Of a stretch of DNA of 64,000 nucleotides, positions 19,090 to 28,873 are shown piece by piece. The notes beneath the pieces are model-generated. The model had not been told where the DNA came from. It searched no databases and worked only from the letters and a program-made list of their open reading frames with translations. Where the stretch lies: contig CP082782.1 in NCBI GenBank assembly GCA_028752135.1, positions 186,001 to 250,000 on the forward strand, written 5' to 3'. The translations under genes and the position numbers were made by a program. The stretch comes from Ehrlichia sp028752135 (lineage in GTDB: Bacteria; Pseudomonadota; Alphaproteobacteria; Rickettsiales; Anaplasmataceae). Numbering within the stretch: the first letter of the stretch is position 1; each line of letters begins with the position of its first letter.

Positions 19090-19673
19090 ATGAATGATAT
19101 CAATTATAATATCACTACTCACATTGATGATATTGATTTTTTTTACAGCATCACAACAATACAGATTTTGATGCATATAGAGGCGAAATGCATGTATCAG
19201 ATGCTTCAGAGAGAGAAAACTATCCTGACAGACATTATTATCTTCTTGGACATTTTTCTAGTCCAATTACGAATGGTGAAGTAACTATCGGTGTTAAAGA
19301 TCTAGTAATGTTACATGATACTTTTGTTAGTTGTAAATTAGATGTAATGTTTGATCATTATGATGAGGAAAATCATCAGGTTAAACATGTTGATTTGCTA
19401 GATATAGATTTTTTAATGGCAACAATAGGAGATGAATTGTTATTAATGGATAAGAACTATTTATTATCAAAAGATCAGGCAAATCTTGAAGATGATGCGC
19501 CTGTTATGTTTATGAATGTACATAATGCTGGACCTGTTATTGATCTAGTTAAAGAGTTTATGTTTCAAAAGGAAAGTGACTCTGATACAAAAAAGGATAG
19601 TTTTAAATACTTATGTTTAGCATCTGACGATCAAGAAGGAAAGTTTTTATGCAGTGGCAATTACAGTATTTAA
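19090..19673 (+). CDS. Hypothetical acidic protein, one apparent frameshift
   Basis: An ATG at 19090 opens MNDINYNITTHIDDIDFF. The frame breaks at an 8-base T run (19137-19144). One added T joins it to the frame that contains DAYRGEMHVSDASE and runs to 19673, giving about 194 residues. The protein is acidic, with no signal peptide or membrane helix. I recognise no named family. Segments such as YRGEM near the start and LLLMDKNYLL in the middle match similarly placed segments of the protein at 20291-20830, so the two look like paralogues. The position near the secA/P28 locus suggests an Ehrlichia-specific gene; a secreted effector is possible but unproven. Confidence 0.65.
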
Positions 19674-20290
19674 TGATGGTATATATTTGTTATTTCTAAG
19701 TGGAAACTATGTTTGTCCTTTATGATAAAGACATATAGTAGATCACCTAATTTAATAGATCATACTCAAAATATTTTTTGTATTATCGCTAAAAATTAAA
19801 AACATGTTATGGTACAAGGCTAATATTGTACCATAACACTATATTCTGGTTTTTGCATTGACATGTATGGTTACTGCCTTAGCAATATATCACTACTATA
19901 CTAATATCATAGACTTTTTCTTTTGTCATTAAAGTTTTGTAAAAACTTTATTTTTAAATAATAGTTCTAATGTAATACAGTCTAACTTTGTGTGTTAAAT
20001 ATATGTTAATCGTCCTTATTATTAAATATTTTATAATATTGCAAGCTATAGAGTAATGATGTTAAGTGATATGTAGTGAGGTACATACTTATTGTATGAA
20101 ACATTAGTGCTTATACTGTAAAATTCTATTGATCTATTAGTAAAGGAGTTACAGAAAGTTGTATTAATATAGTATATGAAAAATTATTGATAATATTAAA
20201 TTCTAAAAAAATAATCTTTATGCTAATATATAAATATTAATTTTTTAATAAGTATATATAATGTAATTTTACATGTATAGGTAGCTTGTT
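19674..20290. other. Non-coding gap between two hypothetical genes
   Basis: Apart from the hairpin at 19806-19837, I see no coding or RNA feature. Confidence 0.45.
19806..19837 (+). terminator. Perfect 12-bp hairpin, possible terminator
   Basis: GTTATGGTACAA at 19806-19817 pairs perfectly with TTGTACCATAAC at 19826-19837 around an 8-base loop. A TTTTT run follows about 20 bases later rather than immediately. It lies 130 bases past the end of the gene at 19090-19673. It could be a terminator or an RNA-protecting hairpin. Confidence 0.5.
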
Positions 20291-20830
20291 ATGGATTATT
20301 ATTCTTGTAGTATTAACTTTTTAATAGCGAACAATAAATCTATTGATAATTATGTTGGAGAAATGCGTTTAAATCCTCCAGGAAGTAAATATTATGCTAG
20401 TGCACAGGTAGCTAATTTCTTTAATGAAGAAGACAAAGGGTGGGTACATATAAAACGAGAAGTAAAATATTCTCCTTGCTGTGTTGTTTTTGATGTACTT
20501 GTGGATTTAAAAGGTGCGACATTTGATAAAACCTTACTAATGACAAGAGTAGGAGAGCATACTTGTTTACTTATTGATGAACATTATATGTTATTAAAAA
20601 TGTCAAAAATATATAGTGATAGACCTGAAGTTGCTGTTGTTTTGTGCGATGATTATCTGCATGATGAGTTAGCAGTTCTAGATTGCTTTTTAAAAAAACA
20701 TGACTGTCAATACCAAAATGAAAGGCAAGAGGAATATCAGGAAAGTGTTATGTATGCTGATTTTCATGCTGATTCATATTCGGAAGTTAATGTTTATCCT
20801 GTGCAGTCAGATCCTGGTTTTTGTGCATAG
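20291..20830 (+). CDS. Hypothetical protein, probable paralogue of the 19090 gene
   Basis: The 179-residue product has no signal peptide or membrane helix and ends in a polar, glutamine- and glutamate-rich tail. I recognise no named family. Shared landmarks with the protein at 19090-19673 are DNYVGEM (against DAYRGEM), a central block of alternating hydrophobics and CLLIDEHYMLL (against ELLLMDKNYLL), in the same order and with similar spacing. Both are on the plus strand between ftsZ and secA, suggesting a tandem duplication followed by divergence. Function unknown. Five cysteines are present, two adjacent at the SPCCVVF segment. Confidence 0.7.
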   Translation: MDYYSCSINFLIANNKSIDNYVGEMRLNPPGSKYYASAQVANFFNEEDKGWVHIKREVKYSPCCVVFDVLVDLKGATFDKTLLMTRVGEHTCLLIDEHYMLLKMSKIYSDRPEVAVVLCDDYLHDELAVLDCFLKKHDCQYQNERQEEYQESVMYADFHADSYSEVNVYPVQSDPGFCA

Positions 20831-21122
20831 TTATTTTAATGTAGAGTAAGTTAGATTTGATAGGAAATTTTCTAGACCTTTACTATACTTATGTAAAATT
20901 TACTTTCTATTATTGAAATTCTTTTGTGTTGTATTGAATATTCTTGATGTTATGGTGCACTTTATGAAGTAATGTTATCAAAAATTATTTAAAATATATG
21001 TGAATATACATTTTTTATTATATAAAGCTTAGTGTTATTATAAATAAACGAATTATATTTAATATATAATGAAAAATGAGTCATAATATAGTTCTCAAAG
21101 TTAATGATAATTTGTTTTTAAT

Positions 21123-23711
21123 TTAAGCACCATGACAATGTTTGAACTTTTTTCCTGAGCCACAAGGACATCTTTCATTGCGTGATATTCTTGAAAGGTT
21201 AATATCGTATTCTGGTGTTTGTGAATTACTTAGTTCTGCATCAAGTTTCAAATGAAATAATCTTTGTATTATTAATTCGTAGAACTTACTCATCATATTT
21301 TCAAGCATAGAAAATGCTTCAGATTTAAATTCATTTAATGGATCTTTTTGTGCTATAGATCTAAGGTTTATTCCACATTTTAAAGCATCTAATGCGGCAA
21401 GGTGGTCTCGCCATAAGTAATCTAATGACATTATCATTACTTTTTTTACTATGTAATCCCACAATTTTTGGTCTTTGAAATTGAACTCTTCTATCCTCTG
21501 TGTAATGTGTTTATCAACAATTTCATTGAGATATTCTATAACTTTTTCCTTATTCTCGAGTTCACTGATTATATTGTAATCTAAATTAATGTTATATATT
21601 CTTATAATTTCGGATGCTAAAAACTTATACGTTTCTTCATCTAAATTGTAGTACTTATCATGTATTATGCTATTAACTATATCGCTATTTAGATCTCTGT
21701 ATATAATAGAAATATCATAAGATTCGTTATCTAAAATACGATTTCTTTGATCGAAAACAACTTTTCGTTGTTCATTGATTACATTGTCAAATTTTAAAAG
21801 TGATTTTCTAATGTCGTAATTTCTTGATTCAACTTTATGTTGTGCTTTTTCAATAGATCTGCTTATCCATGTGTGTTGGATTGCTTCATCTTTTTTCATA
21901 CCTAATTTTTTAAGCATTCCTTTTATCTTATCTGATCCAAATATTCTTAGTAAATCATCCTCCAATGATAAAAAGAATTTTGATAGTCCAGGATCTCCTT
22001 GTCTACCAGATCTTCCTCTTAATTGATTGTCAATTCTTCTGCTTTCATGACGTTCTGTACCAATTACACATAATCCTCCAGCTTTTATTGCTATTTCTTT
22101 ATCATTTTTTACTTTTTCTGCGAGTTGTTGATATTTTATTTCTATTGCTTCTTTATCTATAACGTTAGCAAGTGCTGTTTTTGCTAGCATTTTTAGATTG
22201 CCTCCTAGTTGTATATCTGTTCCTCTACCAGCCATGTTTGTAGCAATGGTAATTGTTCCAGGTATACCAGCTTGTGCAATTATGTATGCTTCTTGTTCAT
22301 GGTAACGTGCATTTAATACGGAATGTTTTAACTTGTTTTTTGTTAGTAACTCTGATAGCATCTCTGATTTTTCAATACTTACTGTTCCTACTAACACAGG
22401 CTGTAATTTTTTATGACACTCAGAAATAAATTTAATTACGGCATTGAATTTTTCTTCTTCTGTACAATATATATCATCATTTAGGTCTATTCTTTGAACA
22501 GGTATATTTGTTGGGATTTGTACAACTTGTAAATTGTATATTCCCATAAATTCTTCAGATTCAGTTTCTGCTGTTCCAGTCATACCAGAGAGTTTTGTAT
22601 ACATTCTGAAATAATTTTGAAAGGTAGTAGAAGCTAATGTTTGATTTTCGCTGTTTATATTTAATTTTTCTTTTGCTTCAAGAGCTTGATGAAGTCCGTC
22701 TGAGTATCTTCTACCATCCATCATACGTCCTGTAAACTCGTCTATGATTACAATATTGCCATCCTTAATTATATAATCCTTATCTAGGGAAAACATTTTG
22801 TGTGCACGTAATGCTTGAGTAATATAGTGCATGATTATGATATTGTCGATATCGTATAGAGAGGTATTAGAAGGGATAAGATTATGTTGAATTAATAAAT
22901 TCTCGATTTTTGTCGTTCCTGCTTCAGTTAAGAAGATGTTTCTGCTTTTTTCTTCTAATTCGTAATCCTCTTCTTGTAACTCATATATTAACCTATCGAT
23001 TTTTTTGTACATTTTTATATCTTGATCAACTTGTCCTGAAATGATCAAAGGAGTTCTTGCTTCATCTATTAGTATTGAATCAACTTCATCAACTATTGCG
23101 TAATTAAAGCCTCTTTGTACCATTTCGCTTCTAGAGAATTTCATATTGTCACGCAAATAATCAAAACCTAAGTTGTTATTAGTTGAATATAGTACATCAC
23201 AGTCATAAGCATTTTTTCTGTCTAGATCATTTGTATCGGTTAGTATACATCCTACTGTCATTCCTAGTGCATTATATAGTTCTCCCATCCAATCAGCGTC
23301 ACGTTTTGCTAGGTAATCGTTTACTGTAACTATATGGACTCCTTTTTCTTCCAATGCATTTAGATATGCAGCTAGTGTTGCTACTAAAGTTTTTCCTTCA
23401 CCTGTCTTCATTTCAGATATCATTCCTTTATGTAAGACTATTCCTCCTATAAGTTGAACATCGAAATGTCTCATGTTTAGTACTCTTTTTGCAGCTTCTC
23501 TTACTACAGCAAATGCTGGTACTAATATATCATCTAGGGATTTACCTTTTTTTAGTTCTTCTTTAAATTCAATAGTTTTATGTTTTAGTGATTCACTAGA
23601 CAAGAGTTGAACTTCATGCTCTATTGCATTTATGTCATTAACTATTTTATAAAATGACTTTATTGTTCTATTATTTGCTGAGCCAAAGATTTTTTGTGCA
23701 ATACTGAGCAT
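21123..23711 (-). CDS. secA: Protein translocase ATPase SecA
   Basis: The 862-residue motor drives proteins through the SecYEG channel. Features in order are the N-terminal MKTGEGKTLVATL Walker A loop near residue 100, the VDEVDSILIDEART DEAD-type motif, the preprotein cross-linking domain, the second helicase half with TNMAGRGTDIQLGG and QLRGRSGRQGDPG, and a C-terminal zinc motif CPCGSGKKFKHCH that binds SecB and phospholipids. Full length. In Ehrlichia secA marks one boundary of the P28/MAP1 locus, as it does here. It would export the array's signal-peptide-bearing products. Confidence 0.98.
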   Translation of the reverse strand: MLSIAQKIFGSANNRTIKSFYKIVNDINAIEHEVQLLSSESLKHKTIEFKEELKKGKSLDDILVPAFAVVREAAKRVLNMRHFDVQLIGGIVLHKGMISEMKTGEGKTLVATLAAYLNALEEKGVHIVTVNDYLAKRDADWMGELYNALGMTVGCILTDTNDLDRKNAYDCDVLYSTNNNLGFDYLRDNMKFSRSEMVQRGFNYAIVDEVDSILIDEARTPLIISGQVDQDIKMYKKIDRLIYELQEEDYELEEKSRNIFLTEAGTTKIENLLIQHNLIPSNTSLYDIDNIIIMHYITQALRAHKMFSLDKDYIIKDGNIVIIDEFTGRMMDGRRYSDGLHQALEAKEKLNINSENQTLASTTFQNYFRMYTKLSGMTGTAETESEEFMGIYNLQVVQIPTNIPVQRIDLNDDIYCTEEEKFNAVIKFISECHKKLQPVLVGTVSIEKSEMLSELLTKNKLKHSVLNARYHEQEAYIIAQAGIPGTITIATNMAGRGTDIQLGGNLKMLAKTALANVIDKEAIEIKYQQLAEKVKNDKEIAIKAGGLCVIGTERHESRRIDNQLRGRSGRQGDPGLSKFFLSLEDDLLRIFGSDKIKGMLKKLGMKKDEAIQHTWISRSIEKAQHKVESRNYDIRKSLLKFDNVINEQRKVVFDQRNRILDNESYDISIIYRDLNSDIVNSIIHDKYYNLDEETYKFLASEIIRIYNINLDYNIISELENKEKVIEYLNEIVDKHITQRIEEFNFKDQKLWDYIVKKVMIMSLDYLWRDHLAALDALKCGINLRSIAQKDPLNEFKSEAFSMLENMMSKFYELIIQRLFHLKLDAELSNSQTPEYDINLSRISRNERCPCGSGKKFKHCHGA

Positions 23712-24023
23712 AATTAAAATAATATTTAATTTGTTAGGTTGTGAATTATATGATTAAATAAGATAAAAGTACAACAAAATTAGCAAGCATTTATATAAGT
23801 GTTATTGAATATTTCTATAATGTAAATAATCTTAAAATCAGTATTTAATTTAACTGTTTTAATTTTCGTGTGTTTGTTATATAAAAGAAAACAAAAGATA
23901 AATTCTAACTATTTAAACCATAACTTATAATCCACATTATCTACTTTTTTGTGTAATTAAATTCAGTACACCTTATAAAAGAATAAAATTATAAGAAGTC
24001 ATCCATCACATAACTTTTATAAA
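23712..24023. other. Non-coding gap upstream of secA
   Basis: Should contain the secA promoter. No open frame or RNA gene recognised. Confidence 0.4.
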
Positions 24024-24054
24024 GTAGATACTTACTTAGAAAATAAGTACCTAC
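24024..24054 (-). terminator. Hairpin after the gene at 24073-24659
   Basis: On the minus strand AAGTAGGTACTTA pairs with TAAGTATCTACTT around a short loop, with one mismatch, followed by TTAT. It lies about 20 bases past the repaired stop codon of the preceding gene. Confidence 0.55.
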
Positions 24055-24072
24055 TTCACTAATAAATGTGGT

Positions 24073-24659
24073 CTATAAAATACCCCAAGTATCCTCTTTC
24101 CAAAAAGTATCTGGCTTTAATGGTGGTTGTTGACCTACTCCTGGATTACTATCTGGTAATCCTTTAGCTACTAATTCCTGTTGACCTGTTCTTTGCTGAT
24201 CTGATGGTTTTAAATTTACTTCTGGTTGTTGACCTATTCCTGGATTACTATCTGGTAATTCTTTAATGGTTGTTGTTGAACTACTCCTGGTTCATCTGTT
24301 ACAAATACTGACTCCTTTGGTTGAATAAATGAAATATAAACTCCGTCATTGTAAGTATTATCAAAATTAATACTATATTCTCCAGCAGTAGCTGTTGCTG
24401 TGTTATTGAATGTAGCAAGAGGTATCATTTCTGGGAAAGTTGTGAATTGATCAAACAAATAATCAATAGTATAGATGTTATTGTCTTCATCGTTTTTATA
24501 TATGTTTCCTAAAAAATGACCATATGTGCCAAAAAGATTATCTTCTTGACTTTCTAGGTTAACGTCAAAGTCACCATTGTCTTCTACACTAACTTTTCCT
24601 ATATACTCCGAGTAATTTGCAATAACTTGAACGTCAAGTTCATGACCAAAAATATCCAT
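24073..24659 (-). CDS. Hypothetical protein with Pro/Gln-rich C-terminal repeats, one apparent frameshift
   Basis: From the ATG at 24659 the frame encodes MDIFGHELDVQVIANY and an acidic domain of about 120 residues, then breaks near 24258-24264. One added base continues the protein through two copies of LPDSNPGxGQQP to a stop at 24073, giving about 195 residues. The repeats correspond to a 39-bp direct repeat at 24124-24162 and 24224-24262. The added tail ends DTFWKEDTWGIL. No signal peptide. Ehrlichia secretes several acidic proteins with tandem repeats (the TRP effectors), and the layout is reminiscent of them, but I see no direct sequence match to a named TRP. Confidence 0.6.
24124..24262. 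repeat. 39-bp direct repeat, two copies 100 bp apart
   Basis: Copies at 24124-24162 and 24224-24262 differ at about two positions. They encode the LPDSNPGxGQQP motif of the preceding hypothetical protein on the minus strand. Confidence 0.85.
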
Positions 24660-25860
24660 TATAACTTACCTGTATTTATTAATGGCACCATTATATGCTT
24701 ATTAATAAAAGAAAACAACATGTTTTATTCTATACAAGTAATAATTTATCATAGATCATAAATTTGTTGTTTTAAAAATTACAGCTAGTGTTATTAATGT
24801 TTTATATGGAAGCTTTGTGTTTGAATCTTGGATATAACTGTAATTTCTTTTGATTTTTGATGAATAGATAATAAAGATGATGGTCTATAGTATCCAAAAT
24901 ATAAATGTATAGCGTGGAATTTCTATCTTATTGTTTTGTATATATTACAAACATTAGTTTATTTATATATACTTTTTTTTTTTTTTTACATGAGAAAAAT
25001 GGATTCTAAATTCCTACTAATGGGCAAATTTCTTATGTAACATAGGATTTACACTTTAGTAAATTACATAATATAAAGTGAGTAATTATTTATAGGATCA
25101 TTTTTGTCTATGTATAAGGGAAGTATATTTAAGTGAAGTTTTAGTTGATTTATTAAGGTGAGTGTTGGTTTTGGATAAAATAATATATTATTGATAGTTT
25201 CCTGTTAGAAGTTATTAAAAAAGTGTTATTTGACTTGTGTTAGGCATTTAAAATATATTATTAATGCAAGTATTTGATACTAAGTATCTAGTTAAGTTCA
25301 AGTCTTTATAATTTTGTTTTTTGTAACTTATTTACTTAGAAGATAGAATATATTATATTTATAATGTAGTGAAACAACTAACACAATAGATGGATAATTT
25401 TTCTAAAAGGTAGCTGATAGTGAACATGTTTGCTGAATTATCAATAGAATATTTATAAGTGACGAATGTTGTATGTTTTTTATCTTCTATGGATATTTTA
25501 CTTGTATTGTAGTTCTGTAAATGGATTTATTATGTTAACTATTGTATGTTAAAACAGTATATTTATTATATATCAAACTAAAAATTCCAGAAAATCGTAT
25601 CTGTATTGTGATAAGATGTTAATAAACTTGTAAGCATTTTATAGTTAATAAGCTGATAATATAGAAAAAATTATATCTGTAAGTTAGTTTTTTAACACAT
25701 ATACTAGTTAGCAGCTACTTAGTGTTACATAGTATTTTAAAATATACCAGAAGGATTTAATAAACTATAGAATCAAATATTGTTATAGTTATTTTAAGAC
25801 CAACTATACTTGGAAAAACATAAATTCTTCTTCATATGATTTTAAAATTAAGTGAATAGT
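24660..25860. other. 1.2-kb non-coding gap with a 16-base T tract
   Basis: No open frame of note on either strand. A homopolymer of 16 T lies at 24972-24987. I looked for decayed antigen-gene sequence here and did not find a convincing match. Confidence 0.45.
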
Positions 25861-26262
25861 TTATAATTCACTAGGATCTTTTTTGTTAACTTTTATAGCG
25901 CTTAAGCAAGAGAATAGCATGTCACTATCTAATGAAATAGAAGTATTGTCTTCAGTTAGAGTTAAAATATGGTTTTCTTTGTCAAGAGTAACTTCAAATT
26001 GTCCTTTTAATGATTTTGAAGTTATTTGTTCTAAGCTTTTTTGATGCTCTTTAAATGTGAAATTAAGTAGATATTGATTTTCTATTGGTGTAGAAGATAA
26101 TGTGATTAAAAATTCAGCTATACAATTTTTAGTTGAACTACAGTTGTCTGCAGTGCAATTCTTTGTTAGATTACAGTTATTGTATAAGGCATTGGTGGAG
26201 TATTCTTTGTTTATAGCTTCTATACTGTCTTCATTATCAGATAAAATATCTAAAAGACTCAT
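25861..26262 (-). CDS. Hypothetical protein with a short Cys/Asn repeat
   Basis: The 133-residue product starts MSLLDILSDNEDSIEAIN. Residues 31-49 contain a small internal repeat in which TKNCTADN and STKNCIAE alternate, giving four cysteines in about 20 residues. The rest is a compact domain with alternating beta-like segments (QFEVTLDKENHILTLTED). No signal peptide, no membrane helix, no family recognised. The composition is protein-like and the start is close to a weak purine-rich site, so I believe it is a real gene. It stands alone between two kilobase-sized gaps near the antigen array. Confidence 0.6.
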   Translation of the reverse strand: MSLLDILSDNEDSIEAINKEYSTNALYNNCNLTKNCTADNCSSTKNCIAEFLITLSSTPIENQYLLNFTFKEHQKSLEQITSKSLKGQFEVTLDKENHILTLTEDNTSISLDSDMLFSCLSAIKVNKKDPSEL

Positions 26263-27284
26263 TGTAAGTGCCTCATTCTAAATTAGTAATCAGTGTGATT
26301 TTATATTAATTAGAAAATAAAAACAATGTCTTTAAAATTATATCGATTCTATAAGTTAAATTTTTAGTCTGAGAATAGTAAATTATTCTAGTTTTTCTGG
26401 CTATAAAACGTATAGAGAAGTAGTTTAATATATGTAGTACAATTATCTATGTATATTTGATTAGTTTAGATATATATTATCATTATGTGATTAGGTTATA
26501 GTAGTTGTTTAGGTGACACATTGGATAGATATGTGTGTAATTATGGATTTGTATGTTAGTTCCGTTGATGGTTTTTATGTAATTAGATTTAATGAGTTAA
26601 TTGACTATTGTTATTTCTATATATTATATTTTTAATATTTTAAAAATTGTAGTTTTATACATGTTTTATATTGTCATTAAATAACAAAAATGACTTATCT
26701 AAATTAAGTAGTGTATTTTGTATAATAAAGTAATTTTCATCATCTGTTTTTAACAGTGCTTTTGTAGATATTTAAAAAACTTTAAGTAAATTGCTTGGTT
26801 ATAGAGATGCAAATAAGATTGTATTTTTTAATATTTGAACTTTGATATAACAATGAATTATTTTAGATACATATATAAGAATATGCAGTTATATTTAGTA
26901 TGGTAGAATGATGATTTTTTAACAGGAAATAAGTTGTTATTTTATCTAGGTAAATAGTCAATAGCTTTATTAAATTTAAGATTTGACATATTTTATTTGA
27001 GTTCTACATTTTTTAAATCTTTCTTTTAGGTATAAGAACAATCTCATTTGTAAATATCAGCTATATAATATGTAAACAAATAATTAATCTATGTAATGCT
27101 AGATGTGTTTATAACATAGCAGTAAATAAATTAGTTGATTTTTTATAGTATTATTAATCTGTTTTTTTACGTAATATTAATTATTATAAATAAAATCATC
27201 TCACTTTCTATAGTTTAATTAATATCCTTAATAAGAGATCTTTAAATTGTAATTGTATGCTATGTTTTTCAAGGTAAGTAAATT
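26263..27284. other. 1-kb non-coding gap before the plus-strand antigen genes
   Basis: No open frame seen. The last 145 bases resemble the leader of the next antigen gene at 28741-28873, so they probably hold the promoter and 5' untranslated region. Confidence 0.45.
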
Positions 27285-28133
27285 ATGAAATGTAAAATTA
27301 CAAAAACTGCAATAATAACACTTGGTTTGTTATTGCCTTATCATGCCTTTTCAGGATCCTTAATGTAAAATACTTATGATAATCGTACTAAGTCTGTTTC
27401 TTTAGGTGCTTCATATAAGTTAAGTACTCCCTTTTTTCATCATTTTTTTATAAAAGAAACTGGTGTTTTAGCAGGTGAAGAAATAGGTGAAAGAGGGGCT
27501 CTTGGATTAAAAAGTGACCTTTCATTAAATGGTGATAAAGCTATAGAAAATCTATATAATTTTGATTTTTTAGAAAACTATTTACCAGAGTATAATAATA
27601 GTCTTTTTGGTTTATCTTTTTTATTTGGATATTCATTTCAAAATTTAAGAGTAGAGCTTGAAGGTTTTTATGAGAAATTTGATGTAAAAAATACTAAGAA
27701 TCATATTCTGGATAATCATAGACATGTTGCTTTAATTAGGCGCAATACCCCGGATTCAGATTATGTAACTTTAATAAACAATGGAATGAAGTTTTATTCT
27801 ATTGTTGTGAATGTTTGTTATGATTTTGCAGTGAATAGTATACATTTTACTCCTTTTATATGTGTAGGAGCAGGAGAAGATATTATTAATATTTTTAGCT
27901 CTGTAAAGTTCAAATCTGCTGTTCATACTAAAATTGGATTTAGTTATATGGTGTCTAAGTCAACGTTTTTATTTATGGATCTGTATTATCATAAAGTAAT
28001 TGGCAATGAATACAGTAATATTCGTGTTGATTATCCGCGACCTCTCTTTTCTGATCCTGCTAGTACTTCAGCGTTTGCTAAAGTAAACATGAGTTACTTA
28101 GGTTCTGAAATTGGTATAAGAGTGTTTATTTAA
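27285..28133 (+). pseudogene. P28/OMP-1 family surface antigen, interrupted by one in-frame stop
   Basis: Read from the ATG at 27285 to the stop at 28133 this is a 283-codon member of the Ehrlichia P28/OMP-1/MAP1 outer membrane beta-barrel family. The signal peptide (MKCKITKTAIITLGLLLP...HAFSG) is intact, but codon 28 is TAA (27366-27368), immediately after it. The remaining 255 codons are open and conserved: LEGFYEKFDVKN, VCYDFAV, ICVGAGEDIINIF and YYHKVIGNEYSNI. An ATG at 27786 could give only a C-terminal fragment. It is closely related to the next gene, 28874-29731. The single stop may be a real inactivation or an error. Confidence 0.85.
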
Positions 28134-28873
28134 GTTTTACATTAAGCAGTAGTTAGTTTATATAATATTTTATTATCTTCTTTAATATTTTTTACTATTC
28201 CATACTTAAATATGCAAATTATATAGCTGTTTAACTTGATTTAATGTGTTGTACTAAAGTATATTGATTTGTTTTAAATTAGGCAGTAACCTGAATGATG
28301 TATTCTTAAAATGTCATTATATATTAACATTACTAATAATGCTTTTGTGTATTATTCAAGAAAATTTTATAATGTATTTTAATTATATAAATAGTCTTGT
28401 ATTTTTTAATGTTAAAATTCTATAACAATTATTTGAGTAGATGTAGTATTTACATACCATTATTCTCTGCATTAGAAATAATTTTTGAAAAGAAAGAGAT
28501 TATTTACTAAGTTGCACAAATAAAAATGCTAATGACTGTATTATGTAAAAATGATACATATAATTTATATAGTATTGAGTTGTATTCCAAAGTTATTTGA
28601 AATTATCTTTCTAGTATAAAATTTTTTCATACAATCCATTATATAGGGTCATTGTGTCATATAGGTAATATGTTCTGCGATGATGTATCGTAATAGATGT
28701 ATTAATGGCACTGTAATGCGTCAGTAAGTTAATTTTTATAGCATTATTAATATATTCTTCATTTAGTATTAACTATTATGAATTAAATATCTTAATTTTT
28801 GTAAATTAATTAATGTTTTTAATTAAAAGCAAATTATTGGGTATGTGCTGTATTTTTTTAAGGTAGATAAGTT
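28134..28873. other. Gap between two plus-strand antigen genes
   Basis: No open frame. The final 130 bases share scattered blocks with the leader before 27285, ending in a similar AAGGTA(A/G)(G/A)TAA ribosome-binding region. Confidence 0.45.
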
